Part shown: positions 1 to 10,800 of the stretch, piece after piece | Layout: every line of letters begins with the position of its first letter | How positions within the stretch are numbered: position 1 is the stretch's first letter | Assembly (NCBI GenBank): GCA_947651395.1 | Contig: CANSYW010000006.1 | Coordinates: forward strand, 1-64,000 | Origin: an uncultured Pseudoflavonifractor sp. | Lineage (GTDB): Bacteria > Bacillota > Clostridia > Oscillospirales > Oscillospiraceae | DNA: 64,000 nucleotides | Direction: 5' to 3' | Notes under the pieces: model-generated | Told to the model about the DNA's origin: nothing | The model's input: the letters and a program-made list of their open reading frames with translations, nothing else | Database searches by the model: none | Translations under genes and position numbers: made by a program

Positions 1-12
1 GGCAAAATGTAG

Positions 13-257
13 GGGCGCATAGTATGCGCCCGCCGGGGGCACGTGCCCCGAAGTCCGCTGCGAAGTGCGGGCTTCGGGCCTCCTCTCCGAAAAAGAAGAG
101 CCCGGGGAGGTTTCCAAAGGAGGGGGCCCGCAGGCCCACGCCTTTGGCCGGTGAGAGGGGGGTGTCCCGAGGGGGGAGAGAATCGAAACTCTCCCCCCTT
201 GGGCCCTTTCTTGGGGAGTCTGAGGGGTCATTCTTTCGGGAAAGAATGATCCCTCAG
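13..257. repeat. Non-coding array of inverted repeats
   Basis: Five hairpins sit in about 250 bases. They are 9-bp arms at 13-21/23-31, a perfect 14-base palindrome at 36-49, a 12-bp stem with one G-U at 47-58/67-78, 10-bp G/C arms at 171-180/189-198, and a 17-bp stem at 220-236/241-257. Two overlapping reading frames here are low-complexity and Gly/Pro/Arg rich, with no ribosome site, so I do not call a gene. The first palindrome (GGGCGCATAGTATGCGCCC) has the look of dispersed intergenic repeats in Clostridia, but no second copy was noticed in the window. Confidence 0.6.
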
Positions 258-285
258 GGCTTGTCCACATTCCAAGGTGGGAACA

Positions 286-495
286 TTACCGTTGATCCGA
301 CCGCCCCACTAAGTAATCAATACTGACCCCATAAAAATCCGCCATGTGGATCAGAACGGACACCGTCGCCTCCCGCTCCCCCGCTTCATAGCGCTGATAT
401 GTTCTGCTTGTGATCTCTGTCGCCTTAGCAACAGCCGCCTGAGTGAATTTCTTTTCATTCCTCAGAAGGAGGAGGCGTTCTGAAAATGTTGCCAT
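286..495 (-). CDS. Small XRE-family HTH transcriptional regulator
   Basis: This 69-residue protein is almost entirely a Cro/C1-type helix-turn-helix. The segment FTQAAVAKATEITSRTYQRY (about residues 18-37) forms the two recognition helices, and DFYGVSIDYLVGR (53-65) is the typical C-terminal end of the domain. The ATG at 495 is preferred over a longer in-frame start at 600 because AGGAGAG lies just upstream of it and because the longer form would read through the promoter region. It is divergent from the gene at 588, with paired operator-like repeats between, so autoregulation is likely by inference. There is no separate effector domain. Confidence 0.85.
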   Translation of the reverse strand: MATFSERLLLLRNEKKFTQAAVAKATEITSRTYQRYEAGEREATVSVLIHMADFYGVSIDYLVGRSDQR

Positions 496-519
496 AATTT
501 TTTCTCTCCTCTTGGCATA

Positions 520-566
520 GACCGTTTGGTCGTATATAATCGCCGTAAGGCGACCGTTCGGTCGTA
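520..566. promoter_or_regulatory. Divergent operator/promoter region of the XRE gene
   Basis: Two near-identical 15-mers, GACCGTTTGGTCGTA (520-534) and GACCGTTCGGTCGTA (552-566), are spaced 32 bp start to start, about three helical turns. Each is an imperfect dyad (GACC...GGTC). A TATAAT-like stretch (tatataat, 533-540) lies between them. This is what an XRE dimer pair would bind to control both 495 (minus) and 588 (plus). Confidence 0.6.
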
Positions 567-587
567 AACAGTGAAGGGGGAACTTCC

Positions 588-851
588 ATGTCAGACACAA
601 TTCTCGCCCTATACCAATATGTCATGAAAAACGATCTCTTTCTCCAATACATCGACGACCCCGAGGAATACCAGTCCAACCTGACCTGCGCCCAGGCCGC
701 CCGCGACCGCCTTCAGGCCCTGCTGAACGCCCCGGCGAAAAAGGAGCTGGAGCTCTTCCTCGACATGAAGACCGTCGCGGATTCCCTGGAGCTGGAGGCC
801 GCCTTCACCTCCGGGCTGGCCGTCGGGCTCCGGCTCCTCCGGCTGGTTTAA
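588..851 (+). CDS. Small protein of unknown function (DUF6809-like?)
   Basis: This 87-residue protein starts at an ATG preceded by GAAGGGGG. It has no signal peptide or membrane segment. It looks helical and acidic in the middle, ending with a hydrophobic SGLAVGLRLLRLV. The C-terminal pattern of a helix followed by a GxxxGxxLL stretch recalls the small DUF6809 proteins of Firmicutes, but this is only a resemblance. Its stop codon overlaps the hflX stop by four bases in convergent orientation. Its position opposite an XRE repressor suggests repressor-controlled expression. Confidence 0.6.
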   Translation: MSDTILALYQYVMKNDLFLQYIDDPEEYQSNLTCAQAARDRLQALLNAPAKKELELFLDMKTVADSLELEAAFTSGLAVGLRLLRLV

Positions 852-2143
852 TCCTCCCAGGGCTCCCTGGTGGGCGACCAGCCCTCGGTGACATAGCCCC
901 GCACCTGCCCCAGCACCTTGGGGGTGCAGATCGCCTCCACCTCAATGGCCTCGCCGTAGTCCACCTTCTCCACCTTAGCCTCCCGGTAGAGCATGTCCAC
1001 CAGCCCCCCCTGGTCATAGGGGATGGCCAGCTTCACCCGGTGGGCGCCCTGATCCAGCCGGTCCCCCAGCATCTTCAGGAGCTTGTCCACCCCTTCCCCC
1101 GTCCTGGCGGAGAGGGTGACGATCCCCTCGCCGTGGGGGAGGATGTCCCCGTTCAGCAGATCCACCTTGTTGAACACGTCGATGCGCGGGGTCTCCCAGG
1201 CGCCCAGCTCGGTGATGAGCCGCTCCACCACCTCCGCCTGCTCCCGCCACTGGGGGTTGGACGCGTCAATGACATGGAGGAGCAGGTCGGCGTACTCCAG
1301 CTCCTCCAGAGTGGCCTTGAAGGCCTCCACCAGCTGATGGGGCAGCTTGGAGATAAAGCCCACCGTGTCCGAGATCAGCGCCGTGCAGGTATCGCTGAGC
1401 TCCAGGGTCCGGGTGGTGGTGTCCAGCGTGTCGAAAAGCCGGTTGTTGGCGGGGATATCTGCCCCGGTAAGGTGGTTGAGCAGGGTGGATTTTCCGGCAT
1501 TGGTGTATCCCACGATGGCCACCACCGGCACCTCGTTTTTCTCTCTTCTGGAGCGCTGGGTGGCACGGATCCGGCGCACCTCCCTGAGCTCCCCTTCCAG
1601 CTTGGTGATCTTCCCCCGGATGAGCCGACGGTCGGTCTCCAACTGGGTCTCGCCGGGGCCGCGGGTGCCGATGGCGCCCTCCTGCCGCTCCAGGTGCTTC
1701 CACATGCTGGTCAGCCGGGGCAGCAGATATTTGTACTGGGCCAGCTCCACCTGGAGTCGCCCCTCGCTGGTGCGGGCCCGCTGGGCAAAGATGTCCAGAA
1801 TGAGGGCGGAGCGATCCAGCACCTGTACCCCCAGGGCCTCGGTAAGGGAGCGCTGCTGGGAGGGGGAGAGATCGTTGTCAAAGATGACCAGGTCGGCCTC
1901 TACCCCCTGACACAGCTGTTTCAGCTCCTCCACCTTCCCCTCCCCCAGAAAGGTCCGGGGGTCGGGGGTGGACTTGTTTTGCAGCACGGTGCCCACGCAC
2001 ACGCCTCCGGCAGTCTCCAGAAGGGCCTCCAGCTCCTCCAGCGACTCCTCGGTGGCGTTGTCCTCTCTGGACAGGCAGTTGGCGTTCAGTCCCGCCAGCA
2101 CCGCCCGGTTGATCGTTGTCCGGTCAAATGTCTTTTCGAACAT
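848..2143 (-). CDS. hflX: GTPase HflX
   Basis: HflX is a ribosome-associated GTPase that splits stalled or hibernating 70S ribosomes. The 431-residue length is typical. The N-terminal HflX domain holds FLGEGKVEEL and NDLSPSQQR; then comes the linker motif TRGPGETQLETDRR, the G1 loop GYTNAGKS (about residue 212), G3 DTVGFISKLP and G4 FNKVDL. The ATG at 2143 follows TGGAGGTACT. It is the first of the minus-strand genes here and is separated from the flavin-reductase-like gene by about 25 bp, so they may be cotranscribed. Confidence 0.97.
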   Translation of the reverse strand: MFEKTFDRTTINRAVLAGLNANCLSREDNATEESLEELEALLETAGGVCVGTVLQNKSTPDPRTFLGEGKVEELKQLCQGVEADLVIFDNDLSPSQQRSLTEALGVQVLDRSALILDIFAQRARTSEGRLQVELAQYKYLLPRLTSMWKHLERQEGAIGTRGPGETQLETDRRLIRGKITKLEGELREVRRIRATQRSRREKNEVPVVAIVGYTNAGKSTLLNHLTGADIPANNRLFDTLDTTTRTLELSDTCTALISDTVGFISKLPHQLVEAFKATLEELEYADLLLHVIDASNPQWREQAEVVERLITELGAWETPRIDVFNKVDLLNGDILPHGEGIVTLSARTGEGVDKLLKMLGDRLDQGAHRVKLAIPYDQGGLVDMLYREAKVEKVDYGEAIEVEAICTPKVLGQVRGYVTEGWSPTREPWED

Positions 2144-2167
2144 AGTACCTCCATGAGAGGCGGGCGT

Positions 2168-2665
2168 TTATTTTTGCAAAACGGCCTCGATCTCTCCGAT
2201 ATACATCCTGTGATAATCCTTCCCCGGATAGTTTTTCTCATCCAGGCTCTGATCCACAAAGCAGGCGGGGTCAAAATCCTGCTCATAGAGCTTCCGGCAC
2301 ACCAGCACCAGCTCCGCCTGGGCAAAATAGGGGGCGGAGAGATCCTCCACCACTGTCAGGCCGCAGGCCTTTACCTTGTCCATATCCCGGCCGCTTTTGG
2401 CGCCGCAGAGGCGAAGCGCCTCCCGCTGATCCTCGGAAAAGAACGACAAGGAAAAGTACTTTTCACGGTCGAGCAAGCCCTTGGTATAACGCTGGGGCCG
2501 GACATAGACGGTGGCCACCGGCCTGTTCCACAGGATCCCCGTGCCGCCCCAGCTCACCGTCATGGGGTTGCACCCCGCCCCGTCGGCCGCGGTGAGCAGG
2601 GCCCAGCGGTCGTCCAGCAGGGAAAAGAAGTTCTCCTTCAGGGTCTTCGGATCGATTTTTTTCAT
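2168..2665 (-). CDS. Flavin reductase-like (FMN-binding split-barrel) protein
   Basis: The 165-residue protein belongs to the flavin reductase-like family that binds FMN in a split barrel. The central stretch NPMTVSWGGTGILW followed by PVATVYVRPQRYT is the family hallmark. The short KSGRDMDKVKACGL region matches the usual loop after the flavin site. The ATG at 2665 was chosen because GGGAGG lies nine bases upstream and the protein then begins MKKIDPKTL. An in-frame extension to 2854 would run through rpmE and its terminator. The electron acceptor and physiological role cannot be told from sequence. Confidence 0.85.
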   Translation of the reverse strand: MKKIDPKTLKENFFSLLDDRWALLTAADGAGCNPMTVSWGGTGILWNRPVATVYVRPQRYTKGLLDREKYFSLSFFSEDQREALRLCGAKSGRDMDKVKACGLTVVEDLSAPYFAQAELVLVCRKLYEQDFDPACFVDQSLDEKNYPGKDYHRMYIGEIEAVLQK

Positions 2666-2698
2666 AACAGCTCGCCTCCCTATCCTCATTTTATGCAA

Positions 2699-2731
2699 AA
2701 GGGCCTGTACCGTAAACCGGCACAGGCCCTT
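2699..2731 (-). terminator. Rho-independent terminator after rpmE
   Basis: A 10-bp stem AAGGGCCTGT/ACAGGCCCTT with a 13-base loop lies about 10 bp after the rpmE stop. On the minus strand it is followed by a T-rich stretch (TTTTGCATAAAA). Confidence 0.75.
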
Positions 2732-2741
2732 CCATGTTCCA

Positions 2742-2948
2742 TTACTTTTTGTCCAGACCAAACTTCTTGTTGAAGCGGCTGACACGACCACCGGTGTCCA
2801 CCATCTTCTGCTTGCCGGTGAAGAAGGGGTGACACTTGGAGCAGACTTCGACACGGATGTTCTCCTTGGTGGAGCCGGTCTCGATCACATTACCGCAGGC
2901 GCAGGTAATGGTGGTCTGCTTGTAGTCGGGATGGATGCCTTCCTTCAT
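2742..2948 (-). CDS. rpmE: 50S ribosomal protein L31, zinc-binding type
   Basis: L31 is a protein of the large ribosomal subunit. The 68 residues begin [10 protein letters not shown] and contain the zinc-binding cysteines C16xC18 and C36xxC39, so this is the C+ form rather than the zinc-independent paralog. The ATG at 2948 has AGAGGTG upstream; an in-frame extension to 3143 would overlap addA. It has its own promoter at 3020-3048 and a terminator after it, so it is a monocistronic unit. Confidence 0.97.
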   Translation of the reverse strand: MKEGIHPDYKQTTITCACGNVIETGSTKENIRVEVCSKCHPFFTGKQKMVDTGGRVSRFNKKFGLDKK

Positions 2949-3019
2949 GTTGGATTCACCTCTTTCTCGTTCCTGGTGAAGCGGCGCAGCAAACTTCCAC
3001 GCCTTATAAACGCTATGAT

Positions 3020-3048
3020 ATGATAGCATAGTCCAAGCCAAAACGCAA
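3020..3048 (-). promoter_or_regulatory. Sigma-A-type promoter of rpmE
   Basis: On the minus strand TTGCGT (3048-3043), a 17-bp spacer and TATCAT (3025-3020) lie about 70 bp before the rpmE start. Confidence 0.65.
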
Positions 3049-3091
3049 GAGCTTTTTTGCCCTTTTTCTCTTTTCATCCCAAAGAGGGCGG

Positions 3092-6000
3092 TCACACCTG
3101 GATCTCTCTCCCCTCGGAGAAGAACCAGAGCACCCTGCGGCACACCGGCTTGCCGGTGATCTCCCCCAGCGCCTGGGCATAGGCCTCCAGCTGGGGACGA
3201 TACCCCTCCGCCCGGGCCTCCAGCGCGTCACCGTAGACATGGTCGGTCTTAAAGTCCACCACCACCAGTCCCTCCGGCGTCTCAAAGCAGCAATCCACCA
3301 CGCCCTGAAGGAGCACCCGCTCCTCTTCCCCCGCCTGGGGAAAATAGCGCCTGGCGGGAACCAGGATGGAGAACTTGAACTCCCGGCGCAGGCCTGGGGA
3401 GGCAAGCATCTCCCGGCCCAGAGGGGAGGCGAAAAAGGCGTGGATCTTCTCCGGAGAGACCGCCTGGATCTGCTGGCGGGTGAGAAACCGCTCCGAGACC
3501 AGCCGCTCCAGCTCCCCGGCGATCTCCGAAACCCCGCCGCAGCGGGAAAAATCAATGTACTGCATGGCCAGGTGGAGGGCGGTGCCCCGCTGGGCGGGGG
3601 TGAGCCCCAGCCGCTCCTCGGCGAATCCGGGCCGCCGGGGCGAAGAGGCCCGGCTGGGCCGGGGGGCCTGCTCCGCCGCCTCCTCATCCAGTGCCCTGCC
3701 CTTGAGCTGGGTGGCGGTGAGCTTGGAGGGGAGGGCGGCGTCTTCGGCGTGAGGATAGACCCATCCCAGGGCCTCTGTCAGCCCCTGGGGCGCCTCTGCC
3801 ACCTTCGCCTCCCCGGTCTTCTCCGCCCGCCGGGCGCCGTCGGCCTGGGCACAGGGGGCGGCGTCCACCCACCGGATGTCCCAGCCGGGTCCAAAGTCCA
3901 CCCCGGGCTCCACCGGCGGCGGGAAGCTCCCCTCCCGCAGAAGGGCGGCCTCCGGCCTGGCCAGGGCGGCCAGGAGCACCCACTGGGCGGGGCTGACGCA
4001 GTCCAGCAGGGCCTGGGGCTCCACCGGCGCTCCGGCGGAGGGCAGAAGCTTGTCCACATCCCGCCGCCCCCCTGTGAGGGCGCAGGTCATCACCAGCTTC
4101 TCCCGGGCCCGGGTCATGGCCACATACAAAAGCCGCAGCTCCTCCGCCGACAGCTCATAGTCCATCTGCCGTCCCACCGCCAGCCGGGCCAGGGTGGGGT
4201 ATTCCACCATCCGCTCCAGATCCAGCCGCTTGGGCCCCACCCCCAGCTTGGGGTGGAAGAGGATGGGAAGGGTCTGATCCTGGCGGTTGAGCTGACGGGC
4301 CAGCCCCGCCAGGAACACCACCGGGAACTCCAGGCCCTTGGAGCGGTGGATACTCAGCAGACGCACTCCCTCGCCCACCCTTCCTCCGGCCAGGCTGGGC
4401 CCCCCACCGCTCTCCTCCAGGCGGCGGAGATGATCCAGAAAGGAGAACAGGCCCCTGTGGCCGGCGGCCTCAAACTCCCGGGAGAGCTGGGCCAGCAGGA
4501 GCAGGTTGCCCCGCCGCTGTTCCCCCTCATCCATGGCGCCATAGACGCCCAAAAGGTTTGTCCGGTCATAGATCTGCCACAGCAGCCGGTCACAGCTCTC
4601 ATCCCCCGCCTGCTCCCGGAGGGCCTGGAGCTCCTCCAGGAAGCGCCGGGTATCCTCCCCGCCGTCTCTGGTGAGGGCGGTATAAAAATCCTCGTCGGGG
4701 GCGGCGGCACGGATCTGGGAGAGCCGGTCGGCGGAGAAGGCGTATACCGCCGAGCGCAGCGCGGCGATGAGCGCCACGTCCTGCCGGGGGTTATCCACGA
4801 TACGCAGGAGGGACAGGGCCACCTGGATCTCGGTGGCGGCAAAGAAATCCCCGCCCCCCTCCGCCTCCCAGGGAATGTCCTCCCCGGCCAGGGCGGCGGC
4901 GTAATGGTGGAGCACCGTCCCCGGAGAGCGCAGAAGGATGACCATGTCCCCGGGCTTCACCCGGCGCAGTCCCCCCTCCCCGTCGGAGACCTGAAAGCCC
5001 TCATCCAGCATCGCCCGGGCCCGACGGGCCACAAAGCGGGCCTCCAGCTGATCCCGGGAGGGCTTGGGGCCGGAGTCTTCCTCCTCCCCGGCAGCGGAGC
5101 AGTCCAGAACGTCCAGCTCCAGGGCATAGTCCGTCCCCTCCCCCTCCGGGAAGGCCGCCCCCGGGATCAGGGCCTCGTCATCGGTGTAATCCATCTCGCC
5201 AAAGGCCTCGCTCATCACCGCCCGGAACAGGTAGTTGCACCCCTCCAACACCTGGGGCCGGGAGCGGAAATTCCGGGACAGGAGCACCCGCCGGGGCTCC
5301 TCCCCCTCCCACGTCTCCCCATCCTCCTCCAAGGGCTTGTAGGCGCGGTATTTGGAGAGAAATATGGTGGGGTCGGCCAGCCGGAACCGGTAAATGGACT
5401 GCTTCACATCCCCCACCATAAACAGTCTGCGCCCCCCGTCGGAAAGGGCGGTAAAGATGGCGTTCTGCACGGCGTTGGCGTCCTGATACTCGTCCACCAT
5501 CACCTCGTCAAAGCGCTCCCCCCAGCGGCGGGCCAGCTCGGTGGGCGAGCCCTCCCCGTCCAGCAGGAGCCGGGCCGTCATGTGCTCCAGGTCGGAAAAA
5601 TCCAGCACCCCCCGGCGGGCCTTCTGGGCCCCATAGGCCGCCTCAAAGTCCCGCACCAGAGCGAAAAGGCCCCGAATGGCGGGATAGACGGCCCTCATAT
5701 CCTCCAAATAACCCCGGGAGTCGTCCCCGAAGAGCCGGGCGACGCGCTTCATCCGCTTTTTGCACTCCTCCCGCAGGAGCTTGACCCGCTCCAGGGCATA
5801 GGGATCCTCACAGTTTCGGGAGCTGCACAGTCGGGGAAACTCCACCTCCGCCCGGGCCGCGGTCTCGTCCCAGCCCACCTCCGTGGCCCGGGAGAGGGCC
5901 TCCAGCGCCTCCCGGGTGGCCTCCACGCTGGGCAGATAGGCCTTTTCCAGCACGGCGTCACCCCGGCACAGCGTCCCGGCCTGGGCCATTCTGGCCACCC

Positions 6001-6673
6001 AGTAATCGGCCTGGCGGCGGACGTCCTTTAACAGCAGCTCTCCCCAGGGCGTGGCTCCGGCGTCCTCCACCCCCTCCAGGGCAAAGGCGCGCTCCTGCTC
6101 CCGGAGCCAGACCTCCGGGTCGGGGTGGCTCTGGATCCGCTCCCGGATGTCCAGCACGATCCCCATGAGCCGGGAATCGTCCCGCCCGGCGGACATGGCG
6201 TCCACCAACAGGGCAAAGTCCCCGTCGGTCTCAATACTCTCATAACGCTTGTCCAACACGGAGTTGAGGGCCTCCTCCATGAGCATCCGGCCCTCACTGT
6301 CGTCACACAGGCGAAAATCGGCGTCCAGCTCCAGCCGGTGGCCCTCCTCCCGCAGGAACTGGGCACAGAAGGCGTGGATGGTGGAGATCTGGGCCTTGTA
6401 AATCAGGGTGGCCTGCCGGCGCAGGAAGGCGTCCTCCGGCCGCTGGATCAGCCGCTCGGACAATTCGGAGACCACCCGTCCCCGCAGCTCGGCGGCGGCG
6501 GCACGGGTATAGGTGATGACCAAAAAGCGGTCGATATCCACCCCGGCCTCCACCTGGGCAAGCAGCCGCTCCACCAACACCCGGGTCTTCCCCGAGCCGG
6601 CGGCGGCAGACACCAGAAGGCCGCCCCGGCGGAATACCGCCTGCTCCTGCTCTTTTGTCAACGTGAAGGCCAT
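3092..6673 (-). CDS. addA: ATP-dependent helicase/nuclease subunit A
   Basis: AddA is the UvrD-type motor and nuclease of the AddAB complex that resects double-strand breaks for RecA. The 1193 residues include Walker A AAAGSGKT near residue 25, the UvrD motif [12 protein letters not shown], the helicase motif [13 protein letters not shown] and a C-terminal PD-(D/E)XK nuclease core VVVDFKTD. Length fits the family (about 1200). The ATG at 6673 follows GGGGGAGGG. It lies 21 bp after the choloylglycine-hydrolase-like gene, which itself follows addB, so the three form one transcription unit. Confidence 0.96.
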   Translation of the reverse strand: MAFTLTKEQEQAVFRRGGLLVSAAAGSGKTRVLVERLLAQVEAGVDIDRFLVITYTRAAAAELRGRVVSELSERLIQRPEDAFLRRQATLIYKAQISTIHAFCAQFLREEGHRLELDADFRLCDDSEGRMLMEEALNSVLDKRYESIETDGDFALLVDAMSAGRDDSRLMGIVLDIRERIQSHPDPEVWLREQERAFALEGVEDAGATPWGELLLKDVRRQADYWVARMAQAGTLCRGDAVLEKAYLPSVEATREALEALSRATEVGWDETAARAEVEFPRLCSSRNCEDPYALERVKLLREECKKRMKRVARLFGDDSRGYLEDMRAVYPAIRGLFALVRDFEAAYGAQKARRGVLDFSDLEHMTARLLLDGEGSPTELARRWGERFDEVMVDEYQDANAVQNAIFTALSDGGRRLFMVGDVKQSIYRFRLADPTIFLSKYRAYKPLEEDGETWEGEEPRRVLLSRNFRSRPQVLEGCNYLFRAVMSEAFGEMDYTDDEALIPGAAFPEGEGTDYALELDVLDCSAAGEEEDSGPKPSRDQLEARFVARRARAMLDEGFQVSDGEGGLRRVKPGDMVILLRSPGTVLHHYAAALAGEDIPWEAEGGGDFFAATEIQVALSLLRIVDNPRQDVALIAALRSAVYAFSADRLSQIRAAAPDEDFYTALTRDGGEDTRRFLEELQALREQAGDESCDRLLWQIYDRTNLLGVYGAMDEGEQRRGNLLLLAQLSREFEAAGHRGLFSFLDHLRRLEESGGGPSLAGGRVGEGVRLLSIHRSKGLEFPVVFLAGLARQLNRQDQTLPILFHPKLGVGPKRLDLERMVEYPTLARLAVGRQMDYELSAEELRLLYVAMTRAREKLVMTCALTGGRRDVDKLLPSAGAPVEPQALLDCVSPAQWVLLAALARPEAALLREGSFPPPVEPGVDFGPGWDIRWVDAAPCAQADGARRAEKTGEAKVAEAPQGLTEALGWVYPHAEDAALPSKLTATQLKGRALDEEAAEQAPRPSRASSPRRPGFAEERLGLTPAQRGTALHLAMQYIDFSRCGGVSEIAGELERLVSERFLTRQQIQAVSPEKIHAFFASPLGREMLASPGLRREFKFSILVPARRYFPQAGEEERVLLQGVVDCCFETPEGLVVVDFKTDHVYGDALEARAEGYRPQLEAYAQALGEITGKPVCRRVLWFFSEGREIQV

Positions 6674-6694
6674 GGCCCTCCCCCCTTTGGGACG

Positions 6695-7786
6695 TCATTT
6701 TTTCTCCGGCTTCCACTCGATCACGCCCCCCAGCGCCAGCCGGCAAAGGTCATGTCGCTGGGACTTTTCCCTGGAGCAGTCGCCCAGGGAGACCTTGGTC
6801 CAGGCGCTGACCCCGTAGGGATGCATATAGAGCGCCCGGGCGCTGGGGTCGTACATCACCACATACTGGGTGTAGCTGGGCAGGCTCCGGATGGGGCCCT
6901 TCTCCCTGTCGAAGGCCGTGTAGTGGAACACCCCCTGATTGTGGGGCTCCAGCACGGGGCACATCAGGGTATTGCCCATGGGCAGTATCCGCTCATCAGG
7001 AAAGTCCCGGCCCTCGTGGTTCAGATAGCTCAGCACCGCCATACGCACAAAGCGGTCATAGGAGGCATAGGAGGCGGGAAAGATGCCGCCCATACCGCAA
7101 TGCTCCGCCTGGGCGTCCGCCGTCACGGTCATCCCGTTCAGGCACAGGGAGACCTTCCCCTCCTTCCCCCAGTTCAGCTCCGGAGACTGGGAGAGGAACC
7201 AGCGCAGGTTGTCCAGCTGTTTGGGATAGGGTGGGGAATTGGTCATGATGCCCAGATTGTCCTCATAGACCGCCAGTATCCCCGGCTCCTCCGGATCGGC
7301 GGCCTCCAGGATCACGCAGCGACCCGCGGCATCCAGAAACATATAGTGGACGTTGGCGGGGACCTCCTCCCACTCCAGCGGAACGTCCAGCACCTGGAGC
7401 TTCTTCGCCGCCCTGACCACCTCGGTGGCCGAAGAACAGCAGCTCAGCAGCCAGGTCACCAGCTCCATCCCCATCACCCCCCGGCGCCCCTCCCGGGCCT
7501 TGGGGGCGCTGGTACCGTCATACAGGGCCAGCAGTCCGCCCACCAGCCCCGCGTCGTTGACCCCGTCCATGAGCCAGGTGTCCAGAGGACCGTAGGTGAC
7601 GCCCAGGATGGCGTGGGCTGTTTTTCTTCTCTCCCCGCCGTCGAAGCACAGCTCCTCTCCGGCGGGAAAGGAGACCACGTGGGCCCCCTCCTGCCAGATA
7701 TCCCCTCCGATATCACAGGTGCGGAACCAGTACGGCTTTCCGGCCTCAGAAGTGAGCTTGGCGGCGGTACAGTTGGAAACGAACAT
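6695..7786 (-). CDS. Choloylglycine hydrolase / penicillin V acylase family (Ntn) amidohydrolase
   Basis: The 363-residue protein is a cysteine Ntn-hydrolase of the linear-amide family that includes bile salt hydrolases and penicillin V acylases. If the start is the ATG at 7786 (GGAGG eight bases upstream), it begins MFVSNC and Cys6 would be the nucleophile after removal of five residues. Counting from that Cys, Arg and Asp fall at the family positions (YWFRTCD), followed by GVNDAGL and MTNSPPYPKQLDNL with the conserved Asn. There is no signal peptide, so it is probably cytoplasmic. The substrate (conjugated bile salt, N-acyl homoserine lactone or other amide) is not decided by the sequence. 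It lies between addB and addA, which is unusual. Confidence 0.85.
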   Translation of the reverse strand: MFVSNCTAAKLTSEAGKPYWFRTCDIGGDIWQEGAHVVSFPAGEELCFDGGERRKTAHAILGVTYGPLDTWLMDGVNDAGLVGGLLALYDGTSAPKAREGRRGVMGMELVTWLLSCCSSATEVVRAAKKLQVLDVPLEWEEVPANVHYMFLDAAGRCVILEAADPEEPGILAVYEDNLGIMTNSPPYPKQLDNLRWFLSQSPELNWGKEGKVSLCLNGMTVTADAQAEHCGMGGIFPASYASYDRFVRMAVLSYLNHEGRDFPDERILPMGNTLMCPVLEPHNQGVFHYTAFDREKGPIRSLPSYTQYVVMYDPSARALYMHPYGVSAWTKVSLGDCSREKSQRHDLCRLALGGVIEWKPEKK

Positions 7787-7860
7787 GTCAAAGACCTCCA
7801 AACAGGATTAGGGCGATGGGCCCGACGGTGGATCCCCACCCGTTCCCGGCGCTCTATATC

Positions 7861-10800
7861 CTATTCTTCCCCCTTCTCCAGCTGTTCCCAAAAATCTTTT
7901 GCCTTGACTCCGGGAAGCCACCGTCTGCAATCGCCGCCCACGCCCTCCCGGAACTGGCAGGCGGCGGCGTAATCGCACCACTGGCAGGCATTGTGTTCCC
8001 TCCCCCGCCAAAAGGGATCGGCGGCGATGTTCCCCGCCGAGAGCTCGGCGGCAATGTCCTCCAGCACCTTTCGGGTGTGCTGCTCCAGCCGGCCCAGCCG
8101 CTCGGCGGAGACCAGGGCCTCCCCCGTGAGCTGACCGCCGGTCTTGCTCAGACGCAGAGGGAGGAACCGTGGGCCGTCCTCGCCGTGCTCCATGGCGGCG
8201 AGCACCTCGGGCTCCTCCAGCACCAGGCCCCGGCGGCGCAGCTGGCTGTCCACCGCCTTCTGCCGCTCCGCCTCGCTCATGGTCCGGCTCCCGGCCACCA
8301 CCGCGTCCCGGGCGGGCAGATAGAGCACCCCCGCGGGAAGGATCTCCTTGCCGAAGAGGGCCTGTCCCTTCTCCTTCAAGGTGAAGAGGTAGACCAGCAT
8401 CTGAAGGCCCAGACCGTTCCACACATCGGTAAGATCAAAGGACTTTCGCCCCGTCTTGTAGTCCACCACCCGCAGATAGATCTTTCCGTCCTTTTCCCAG
8501 GTATCCACCCGGTCCACAAAGCCGGAGACGGACAGGGTGACCCCATCCACCGTGAGCTCCACCGGAGGAAGGTCTCCCTCCCGGCCGAAGCCCAGCTCAA
8601 AGGCCACGGGCTTGAAATCGGAGCGGGCCAGCTCCTCACATACATTTCTCACCACGGCGTAGACCGACTTTTCCAGCCGCCGGAAGAGGTAGCGGAACCT
8701 GGGCGTCTCCCCCTCCAGGCCCCCCAGCTCCTCCTCCACATAGCGCTCCACCACCTGGGCGACCCGCTCCCGGTCGGGAAGCTCCTCCCCCTGCCGTTCC
8801 TTCAGGATGTGCTCCAGCACATAGTGGACAAAGGTGCCGTACTCGGGGGCCTGAAATCCGGCGGAGCGCCGGGCCTTCGCCTTCAGGCCGTACTGCATGA
8901 AATAGGAGAAGTGACAGGATCTGTACTTGTCCATCCGGGAGGCGGACATGGGCACCCGGAGGCCGTACAGGCTCTCTACCGAAGACCGGGTCAGGCTTCC
9001 CCGCTCCAGCCGGTGGGCCCGCTCCATCCGCTCCACCAGGGGCGTATACTCCGGAAGGGCCTTCAGCGCCGCCCCCACCTCCGGGCGGCTGCCCGCCAGC
9101 TCCAGGGCGGGCCGTGGGGCGCTCAGGCGGAAATCGGAGCTCAGATCCTCCTCCCGGGTGACCGTCAGGTCGGGAAAGAGCCCCCGGAGCTTCTTCACCA
9201 GGAAGGAACCCCGCCGCTGTTCCCCCTCCTCCCCCCGGTCGCTCCAGCTCACCGTGAGAGCCTCCGAGGGCAGCGCGCAGGTCTCATAGACAATGGTCAT
9301 CTCCCGCCAGAGCTTATCGGTAAGGCGGGGCGCGCTCTCCAGGCCGTAGGCCGCCAGCACCGCCCGATCCTCATCGCTCATCAGCCCCGGAGAGGGGGCG
9401 GCGGCGGGAATGGCGGCGTCGTCCGCGCCCAGCACATAGAGCACCTTGCAGTACTTGTGGGCCAGTCGGGGCATCTCCCCCGCCGTGATCTGATCCAGAG
9501 ATACGGGGATGGCGCCCACCTGATATTGGGAGAGCACCAGCTTGAACAGCCGTGTAAACTCCTCCCAGTCCATCGGGATCTCCCCCAGGAGCTGATCGCA
9601 CTGCTCCAGGGCGGCGCACAGCAGCTCCCACAGCTGCTCATACTCGGCGGCCAGCTCCTCCCGCCCGCTCTGCCTCAGCTCTCCGGCCCGCTGGACCAGC
9701 CGCTCCGGGAGTCCGATCTCCTCCAGATAGCCGTAAAGGGCCAGAGCAAGTCCCCGCCCCGTCTTCTCCGGAGCGGCGCGCAGTTTCTCCAGGGGGGTGG
9801 ACACCCGGCGGCGCAGGGCGTCCAGCCGGGCCACCTCCTCCCGCTGGGCGTCACGCCACACCCCGCCGTAGCCCTCCGGGTGCATGTTCCAGTCCGTCCG
9901 CTGGGTCCATCGACCGCCCCGGATATCCCACTTGAGCACATAGTTTTCCAGCCGGTCGGTCTCGTCAGCGGTAAGGCCGGCCAGCCCGGTCTTCAGACAG
10001 CGGAAAACATCCTCATAGCGGTAGTCCCCCGCCACCGTATCCAGAGCGGCGGTGATCAGGGTGAGAATGGGCTTTTGGAGCACGTCGTCCATCCGGGCCA
10101 GGAAGACGGGAAGGCCGTACCGGGGAAAGATCTGATCGATCAGAGGGCCATAGATCGCCATACTCCGGGCGGTGACCGCCAGTTCCCGACAGCGATAGCC
10201 CTCCATGAGAAGTTCACGCAGCCGGGCGGCGCACCGCTCCACCTCGGCGTAGGGCGTGGAGGCCCGGTAGAGCTCGATCCCCCGGGGCGCCCCCTCCACC
10301 GGCCGGGGAAGGGGGTCAAAAAGACGCTCCTCCACCTGGCGCAGGGCCCGGGTACCGGGCCCTACACGCTCTGTGCGCACCTCCACCTCCGAGGCCACCC
10401 CCCGGCGGGCGGCAAGGTCGATGAGCTTCCAGGCCGTGCGCCGGGCGGGGGCGAACACGTCCTCCTCCCGCCCCTTCAGCCCGTCACAGGTGAGGGCCAC
10501 GGTGAGGCTGTGGGCCTGGGACAGCAGCTGCTCCAGCACCAGCCGCTCCTGCGGGGTAAAATCGGTAAAGGAATCCAGATAGATATCCTTTCCCTCCCCC
10601 CAGTCACAGCCCTCCAGAGCCTGTGCCAGCTTGGTGAGCCTGTCCCGGGGATCCGCTCCCCGCTCCTGGGTGAGGACGTCATAGGCCCCCAGGATCAGGG
10701 AGAGGTCAAAAAACTTGTCCGAGGTCTCCCCCTCAGTGCTCTGAGAGACCTCCAGAAGGCGCTGCGGGCTGATGGCCGCCGCCTTACACTCGTCCACCGT

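Noticed and set aside
24..326. Reading frames of 100 and 68 codons at the left end
   Set aside because: They lie on the hairpin array, are low-complexity, have no ribosome site and no recognisable domain.
3239..6031. Very long plus-strand open frame opposite addA
   Set aside because: It is the antisense of addA, Gly/His/Pro/Leu rich with no domain; caused by the high GC at third codon positions.
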